Shown here: positions 7,558 through 11,720 of the stretch, one piece after another
Layout of the letters: the number at the start of each line of letters is the position of its first letter
Numbering within the stretch: position 1 is the first letter of the stretch
Assembly: GCA_035544675.1 (NCBI GenBank)
Contig: DATKCA010000082.1
Location: 1-11,720 of the forward strand
Source of the DNA: DATKCA01 sp035544675
Lineage (GTDB): Bacteria > Acidobacteriota > Thermoanaerobaculia > Gp7-AA8
DNA: 11,720 nt
Direction: 5' to 3'
The notes under the pieces: model-generated
The model's database searches: none
What the model was told of the DNA's origin: nothing
Seen by the model: the letters and a program-made list of their open reading frames with translations, nothing else
Program-made: the position numbers and the translations under genes

Positions 7558-7925
7558 TTAGAGTACCCGCCGGCGAATACCATCTCGCAGCAAATTCACA
7601 TTGAAGTTGATCAGCAACCCGAGGCTCCAGTGCCCGAGTCGCAGTACGTGAGCAGCTGCGCCTCGTGCACCGGCTCGATCGCCCTCACCGACTTCAGTTC
7701 CAGCACGAGACGCGAATCAACGACGACGTCGACTCGATAGCCGCAGTCGAGTTTCACTTCTTTGTAGACGACAGGCAGCGGCACCTGCCGCTGGAAGTGG
7801 ATGCCGCGCGTGAGGAGCTCGTAGCACAGGCATTCGGCATACGTTGACTCGAGCAACCCGGGACCGAGGTTGCGATGAACATCGATCGCAGCGCCGATGA
7901 CGCTGCTCGTCAGCTCACTTTCCAC
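7558..7925 (-). pseudogene. GxxExxY family protein (PD-(D/E)XK nuclease-like), frameshifted near 3' end
   Basis: The N-terminal 94 codons encode the GxxExxY signature GLLESTY (~23-29) and the nuclease-like residues RVDVVV (Asp ~66) and LELK (Glu ~76, Lys ~78). In the unshifted frame it ends prematurely at 7611 after TYCDSGTGASGC. Adding one C on the minus strand between 7644 and 7643 restores TYLRLGHWSLGLLINFNV and a natural end at 7558, for 122 residues, the usual family length. The C-terminal LLINFNV is a family hallmark, so the deletion is clear. It may be real or an assembly error. The start is taken as GTG 7925 because ELTSSVIGAAIDVHRNLG is where family members normally begin; an ATG at 8048 in the same frame would overlap the divergent kinase start. 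The function of the family is not established. Confidence 0.8.
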
Positions 7926-7964
7926 TCCCCGAGTCTCCCTCGGACGAGCGTCGGCCTGCTCGTT

Positions 7965-7981
7965 TTCTACACTCCGTAGAA
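7965..7981. promoter_or_regulatory. Palindrome TTCTAC-N5-GTAGAA, possible operator
   Basis: A perfect 6-bp inverted repeat with a 5-base centre lies in the 121-base gap between the divergent GxxExxY gene and the kinase gene, 66-82 bases before the kinase start. CTAC/GTAG half-sites resemble those bound by BlaI/MecI-type winged-helix repressors, but the centre differs from the classic box, so the assignment is speculative. It is also small enough to be chance. Confidence 0.35.
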
Positions 7982-7994
7982 CGTTCAGTCCGCC

Positions 7995-8013
7995 GATTTT
8001 GGATTTTGGATCC
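7995..8013. repeat. GATTTTG tandem repeat
   Basis: Two direct copies of GATTTTG followed by a partial GATCC form an AT-rich spot in otherwise GC-rich DNA, 34-52 bases before the kinase start. It could help promoter melting, or be a small dispersed repeat; neither is shown by the sequence. Confidence 0.5.
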
Positions 8014-8046
8014 CCCCATCCGGCGTAAGCTTCTCCCAACCGACCC

Positions 8047-10656
8047 ATGTCTCTCCCCGCAGGCTCCCGCCTCGGCGACTACGAGATCGCCGCGCCGCTC
8101 GGCGCAGGTGGCATGGGCGAGGTCTACCGCGCGGTCGACCGGCGCCTCCATCGCGAAGTGGCGCTGAAGATCGTCCAGGCCGGCGATCCGGAGTCGATCG
8201 CGCGGTTCGAGCGCGAGGCGCGCGCGGTCGCCGCGCTCTCCCATCCGAACGTGCTCCAGGTCTACCAGTTCGGCGTCGACAACGGGACGCACTATCTCGT
8301 CACGGAACTGGTGACCGGGGAGACGCTGCGAAGCTTCATCGCGCGGCAGCGGCCGTCGTGGCGCGAAGCGGCGTCCATCGCAGCGCAGATCTGCGACGGC
8401 CTCGCCGCCGCGCACGAGAAAGGCATCGTTCACCGCGACCTCAAACCGGAGAACATCATGGTCACGCGCGACGGGCGCGTGAAGATCCTCGACTTCGGAC
8501 TGGCCAAAGACAGCCGCCTCGCCACGAACGAATCGGACAGCACGGACCTCAAGACCGCACCCGGTACGGTCATGGGGACGCTGACCTACATGTCGCCGGA
8601 ACAGCTTCGCGGCGAACCGGTCGATGCGACGACGGACCTCTTCGCGACCGGATCGATCGTCTACGAGATGATCAACGGGCGCGCGCCGTTCGCCCGGCCG
8701 ACGGCATCCGAAACGATGACGGCGATCCTCCGCGACGAGCCGTCCGATCGCGCCGGCGTCCCGGATGAGCTCAACGCCATCGTCAAGCGATGCCTCGCCA
8801 AGAGGAAAGATCAGCGCTTCCAATCCGCGCGCGACCTGGCATTCGATCTGCGATTGCTGAGCGGCGAAGGAAAGCGACGCGCGCCGCGTCGCACGCTCTG
8901 GCTGGCGGCGAGTTTCGCGGTCATCGCGGCAGCAATCGCAGGATGGATCCTGACGCGCCCGCGGCCCGAGCCGGCCGCCCCGGCACCGGCAGAAGCACCG
9001 CGACGAACGCTGACGCAGATCACGTTCGCGAAAGCGGTGGAGCAGTTTCCGTCATGGTCGCCCGACGGCACGCGCATCGCCTTCTCTCGTGAGACCGGCC
9101 GGCCGCGCAAGATCTTCATCCGCTCGCTCGCTGACGGCACCGAGCGGCAGGTGACGCGCGGCGTGGAGGACGACATCTACCCGTCATGGTCGCCGGACGG
9201 CAAGTCGATCCTCTTCATGCGCTCGAATCGTCCGGGCCTGCGCGTATCGCAAGGTGACGTCTATACCGATTACGGCGACGGCGACATCTGGAGCGTCGAC
9301 ATCGCCACGGGCGACGAGTCGATGGTGATCCGCGAAGCCGGGGAGCCGGCGTGGTCGGCGGACGGCTCACGCATCGCCTTCGCCGCAAAGTGGAGCGGAC
9401 CTCCGCGAATCTGGATCGCCGATCGCAACGGCCGCAACGCGCAGCAGGTCACCGTCGATACAACCGAGGGGGTGACGCACTCGCGGCCGCGGTGGGCGCC
9501 GGACGGGAAGCGCATCGTCTTCCAGAACACGACCCGCAGTACGCAATTCGACATTCGGGCGGTCGACATCGAGACGAATCGACTGCATGACATCACCAGT
9601 GATCGAACCATCGACGTCAACCCTGTGTGGTGCCCGACCGGACGCTACATCTACTTCTCGTCGTACAAGGGCGGCGGCATCAACGTGTGGCGGGTGGCGG
9701 TCGCTCCCGACGGCACGTTCGCGTCGCAGCGCGAGCAGGTGACGACGGGCGCGGGACAGGATCTCGACCTGGCGGTCTCGAACGACGGACGCCGCCTGGC
9801 CATGGCCACTCTGCGGGTGAACGCCGACCTCTGGCGCGTCCCTGTGACACCGGCGGGCGCTGTGACCGGGCCGCCGCAGGAAGTGGCGGCGACCACACGC
9901 GAAGAGAGTCGCGGCTCGTGGTCACCGGACGGCTCGTCGATCGTCTTCAGCTCCGATCGTAGCGGCGACATGAATCTATGGATACGCACCCTCGAGACCG
10001 GCGTGGAGCGGCAGCTGACGCGCGGCCCGGGCGGCGATTTTCAGCCCGACTGGTCGCCCGACGGCTCGCGCGTCACATTCTTCAGCCGGCGCGGCGACTC
10101 GCTCGACATCTGGGAAGCCGACGTTCGCACCGGCGCGCTCCGCCAGCTCACGAAAGGGCTCTCGAGCGAGACGCACTCCTTCTATTCACCGGACGGCCTG
10201 CGGATCGCGTACTTTTCCGACGCCACGGGACGGCTGGAGGTGTGGATCATGAACGCCGACGGATCGAACCAGCGGCAGATCAGCCGCAACGGCGTGACGG
10301 AACACTTCATCCGCTGGTCACCCGACGGCGCGCAGATCACGTACACATCACTCGCGGCCGGTGCGCCGCGGCTGGCGGCCAGCCCTGCCGCGGGCGGCGA
10401 AGAGACGTTCACCGCCATCCAGAGAAGCGGCTCGCACCACTCCTATTCGCCGGACCGCAAACGCATCATCGACGTGCTGAATCACCGAGTGATGTGGGTG
10501 GGCAACATGAGCGACGGCGCGATCACGGACATCTTCGAGTTCGACGATCCGCAGGTGCGCATCGACTATCCGGTGTGGTCCCCCGACGGGAAGTGGGTGG
10601 TGTTCGACCGTTCGCGGCCGGAGGGCGGCGACATCTGGATGCTCGAGGGGATGTAG
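8047..10656 (+). CDS. Membrane Ser/Thr protein kinase with PD40/TolB-like propeller sensor
   Basis: The 869-residue protein has a cytoplasmic PknB-like kinase domain at ~10-270: glycine loop GAGGMGEVY (~19-27), ATP lysine Lys41 (VALK), probable helix-C Glu57, catalytic HRDLKPEN (Asp131), DFG (149-151), SPEQ in place of APE (183-186) and a conserved Arg near 257. All catalytic residues are present. One transmembrane helix (~285-302) leads through a Pro/Ala linker to an outside region (~320-869) with about 12 WSPDG-like turns (for example ~336, 380, 624, 668, 756, 843). That suits two six-bladed TolB-like propellers and suggests ligand or protein sensing. The start is the only sensible one, as MSLPAGSRLGDYEI is a typical beginning for this family. 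No Shine-Dalgarno is visible upstream, so the transcript may be leaderless or weakly initiated. Substrates are unknown. Confidence 0.93.
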   Translation: MSLPAGSRLGDYEIAAPLGAGGMGEVYRAVDRRLHREVALKIVQAGDPESIARFEREARAVAALSHPNVLQVYQFGVDNGTHYLVTELVTGETLRSFIARQRPSWREAASIAAQICDGLAAAHEKGIVHRDLKPENIMVTRDGRVKILDFGLAKDSRLATNESDSTDLKTAPGTVMGTLTYMSPEQLRGEPVDATTDLFATGSIVYEMINGRAPFARPTASETMTAILRDEPSDRAGVPDELNAIVKRCLAKRKDQRFQSARDLAFDLRLLSGEGKRRAPRRTLWLAASFAVIAAAIAGWILTRPRPEPAAPAPAEAPRRTLTQITFAKAVEQFPSWSPDGTRIAFSRETGRPRKIFIRSLADGTERQVTRGVEDDIYPSWSPDGKSILFMRSNRPGLRVSQGDVYTDYGDGDIWSVDIATGDESMVIREAGEPAWSADGSRIAFAAKWSGPPRIWIADRNGRNAQQVTVDTTEGVTHSRPRWAPDGKRIVFQNTTRSTQFDIRAVDIETNRLHDITSDRTIDVNPVWCPTGRYIYFSSYKGGGINVWRVAVAPDGTFASQREQVTTGAGQDLDLAVSNDGRRLAMATLRVNADLWRVPVTPAGAVTGPPQEVAATTREESRGSWSPDGSSIVFSSDRSGDMNLWIRTLETGVERQLTRGPGGDFQPDWSPDGSRVTFFSRRGDSLDIWEADVRTGALRQLTKGLSSETHSFYSPDGLRIAYFSDATGRLEVWIMNADGSNQRQISRNGVTEHFIRWSPDGAQITYTSLAAGAPRLAASPAAGGEETFTAIQRSGSHHSYSPDRKRIIDVLNHRVMWVGNMSDGAITDIFEFDDPQVRIDYPVWSPDGKWVVFDRSRPEGGDIWMLEGM

Positions 10657-10709
10657 CGCGCGACTCGATCCTTGCGAAACCGCACGAGTTTCGCTCGACG
10701 ACGCGCGCT
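10655..10709. terminator. Nested hairpin between convergent genes, possible bidirectional terminator
   Basis: An outer inverted repeat, AGCGCGCG (10655-10662) and CGCGCGCT (10702-10709), encloses a perfect inner hairpin, GCGAAAC (10674-10680) and GTTTCGC (10688-10694) with a 7-base loop. It fills the entire gap between the kinase stop and the stop of the opposing nucleotidyltransferase, touching both genes. There is no T tract, so classic intrinsic termination is uncertain. Confidence 0.45.
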
Positions 10710-11299
10710 CACCCCGGCAGGCAGCGGCGCCAACGCGCGTCGATATCGTGATCGCGGATCTCCGCTGCGAGCTCTTCGAGCTCCGCTCTCACTGTCGCAA
10801 GATCGAGCTGCGGGCCCAGCTCCTGAATGATCGCGGCGGCATCCTCCAGATCCTTATCGCGCGTCGACAGTACCTTGAAAATCACGACATCCTCGGGTGT
10901 GAGTAACGAGATCTCGCTGCCGCGCAAAGGTGCCCGCAAGGCGCGGGCAACAGCGACCGCGGCGTATCGCGGACTCTCAGGCTCCACAAGATCGACGGTG
11001 TTGAGGCCGGTGTCCTCTGGCCCGCCGAGGAGAGTGGCGCGGCTGACGACGAGACCTCCGAAGCGGACTCGATCGAACGCCGCAACCGCTCGTATGCCGT
11101 CCTGCTGGAGTATCTCGACCAGTCGCGCCGCGTCGGCCGACACGACCGCCATGTCGGCATCCTTCGTTTCACGAGGGACACCCCACGCAGCGACTGCCAG
11201 CCCCCCGTAAAGACCGTAGGCGAGATCAGCTCGCTCCAGGAGCCGAGCCACCCTCAGGGCGGTGGCCACCGGGTCGTCGAAGTTCATCGTGGTTGCCAT
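10709..11299 (-). CDS. Nucleotidyltransferase-fold protein (AbiEii/MNT-like)
   Basis: The protein has 196 residues from ATG 11299; ATG 11287 is an alternative four codons in. Further upstream the frame loses protein character. The Pol-beta-type signature is visible: GG at ~32-33, then RETKDAD with the metal-binding pair Asp47/Asp49, and a third acidic residue in NTVDLVEP (Asp ~103). TPEDVVIFKVLSTRDKDLEDA (~134-154) matches the helical region of AbiEii-type and related nucleotidyltransferases. Some relatives are toxins that nucleotidylate tRNA or proteins, others are antitoxins or stand-alone enzymes; which applies here is not clear. A small overlapping frame just upstream might be a partner. 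The 3' end converges on the kinase gene. Confidence 0.75.
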   Translation of the reverse strand: MATTMNFDDPVATALRVARLLERADLAYGLYGGLAVAAWGVPRETKDADMAVVSADAARLVEILQQDGIRAVAAFDRVRFGGLVVSRATLLGGPEDTGLNTVDLVEPESPRYAAVAVARALRAPLRGSEISLLTPEDVVIFKVLSTRDKDLEDAAAIIQELGPQLDLATVRAELEELAAEIRDHDIDARWRRCLPG

Positions 11300-11429
11300 T
11301 GCGCTTCTGAAGCGCGGCGCGACCAGCCGCCAGAAGATCGAGCGTTGCCCGGCGAAGCAGCCCCAACGCGATGTCTGCTTTTGCCAGGCGGTTGCGAATC
11401 TCGTCACGGTCGATCGGCATCCTGCCCAT
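11226..11429 (-). CDS. Small hypothetical protein overlapping the nucleotidyltransferase start
   Basis: This 67-residue frame starts at ATG 11429, with GTG 11435 and ATG 11420 as alternatives. Its first ~45 residues (MPIDRDEIRNRLAKADIALG onward) are predicted helical and lie outside any other gene. They have mostly G/C third bases, so they look coding. The last ~25 residues overlap the nucleotidyltransferase in another frame and are Gly/Pro/Arg rich, which looks like antisense-quality sequence. It could be a genuine overlapping partner, as in some toxin-antitoxin pairs, or the remnant of a gene once separate or fused. I recognise no family. Confidence 0.4.
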   Translation of the reverse strand: MGRMPIDRDEIRNRLAKADIALGLLRRATLDLLAAGRAALQKRNGNHDELRRPGGHRPEGGSAPGAS

Positions 11430-11497
11430 TCTCACTCAGCATGACCGCGAGCGCCACCATTCAGACGCCGCGCCCGTTTCGGCGGATGTTCCAGTGA

Positions 11498-11514
11498 GTG
11501 GAGCGGCGCTCCAC
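11498..11514 (-). terminator. Hairpin downstream of the response regulator gene
   Basis: GTGGAGC-GGC-GCTCCAC is a perfect 7-bp stem with a 3-base loop, beginning about 33 bases past the response regulator stop and before the next minus-strand gene. No T run follows on the minus strand, so it is only a candidate terminator. The rest of the 117-base gap (11430-11546) shows nothing recognisable. Confidence 0.35.
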
Positions 11515-11546
11515 CCCCTGCCGGATGGCCGCGGTAATTGATTGCC

Positions 11547-11720
11547 TCACTTTTGGTGCCCTTTGTCCGGATAGTTGTTGAAAGGCGGCTCCCCGGTGCC
11601 GAGGCTCTCCAGGCATCCGCGCACGGCCTCGACGACATCTTTGATGTTGAATGGTTTGCGAAGCTTCGTGTGGACGAGAGCAGAAGGAGCGTCGTTCAGC
11701 ATCGACTCCGTCCCGGCCGA
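11547..11720 (-). CDS. Response regulator receiver domain, C-terminal part (truncated by window edge)
   Basis: Reading from the right edge, the minus strand encodes 57 residues before TGA at 11549-11547. They include HTKLRKPFNIKDVVEAVRGC, with the invariant Lys-Pro(-Phe) of the receiver-domain beta5-alpha5 loop, followed by the alpha5 helix. A short polar tail ends the protein, so no DNA-binding output domain follows; this is either a stand-alone CheY-like receiver or the last receiver of a hybrid histidine kinase. The phospho-acceptor Asp and the start lie beyond the window. No in-frame start is needed because the gene enters from the edge. Confidence 0.82.
   Translation of the reverse strand, partial: SAGTESMLNDAPSALVHTKLRKPFNIKDVVEAVRGCLESLGTGEPPFNNYPDKGHQK

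Noticed and set aside
7915..8823. A 302-codon minus-strand frame opposite the kinase domain
   Set aside because: Antisense of the highly conserved kinase motifs. Asp/Arg/Val-rich sequence is the typical shadow of a GC-rich kinase.
11432..11638. A 68-codon minus-strand frame crossing the response regulator end
   Set aside because: The receiver-domain KPF motif is in a different frame over the same bases, and this product has no protein-like features.

Overview
The window is GC-rich, gene-dense bacterial chromosome with almost no non-coding DNA. A eukaryotic-like Ser/Thr kinase fused to a PD40/TolB-type propeller, a GxxExxY gene beside CACAGAG-type inverted repeats, and exported patatins together suggest an environmental Acidobacteriota-like organism (for example Vicinamibacteria). 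That assignment is inference from gene style; no marker gene is present.

Layout. Positions 2-370 (+) hold the C-terminal part of an alpha/beta hydrolase of the lysophospholipase/monoacylglycerol-lipase type. Its 3' end overlaps, tail to tail, a minus-strand three-gene cluster covering 355-7417. In transcription order the cluster is an exported patatin with a DUF3376-like C-terminus (7417-4835), a metallo-beta-lactamase-fold lipoprotein (4841-3729), and a very large membrane patatin (3732-355). The last gene fuses a PhnD-like periplasmic binding domain to a patatin whose two catalytic halves are separated by about 12 transmembrane helices. Junctions overlap by 7 and 4 bases, so the genes are almost certainly co-translated. 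All three products carry export signals, so this looks like an envelope lipid-hydrolase module. It is the most unusual part of the window.

Upstream of the cluster on the same strand are a 29-bp-arm inverted repeat (7496-7557) and a GxxExxY gene whose last codons are frameshifted (7558-7925). A short divergent intergenic region (7926-8046) holds a 6-bp palindrome and a GATTTTG tandem repeat. The plus-strand kinase-propeller gene (8047-10656) follows, converging through a nested hairpin on a minus-strand nucleotidyltransferase (10709-11299). A possible small overlapping partner gene lies just upstream of the nucleotidyltransferase. The right edge cuts through a minus-strand response-regulator receiver domain (11547-11720).

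How they may work together: the two patatins and the metallo-hydrolase probably act in sequence or as a complex on lipids or lipid-like esters in the periplasm or outer membrane. The convergent lysophospholipase-like gene fits the theme but is a separate transcription unit. The kinase, nucleotidyltransferase and response regulator are probably unrelated neighbours.
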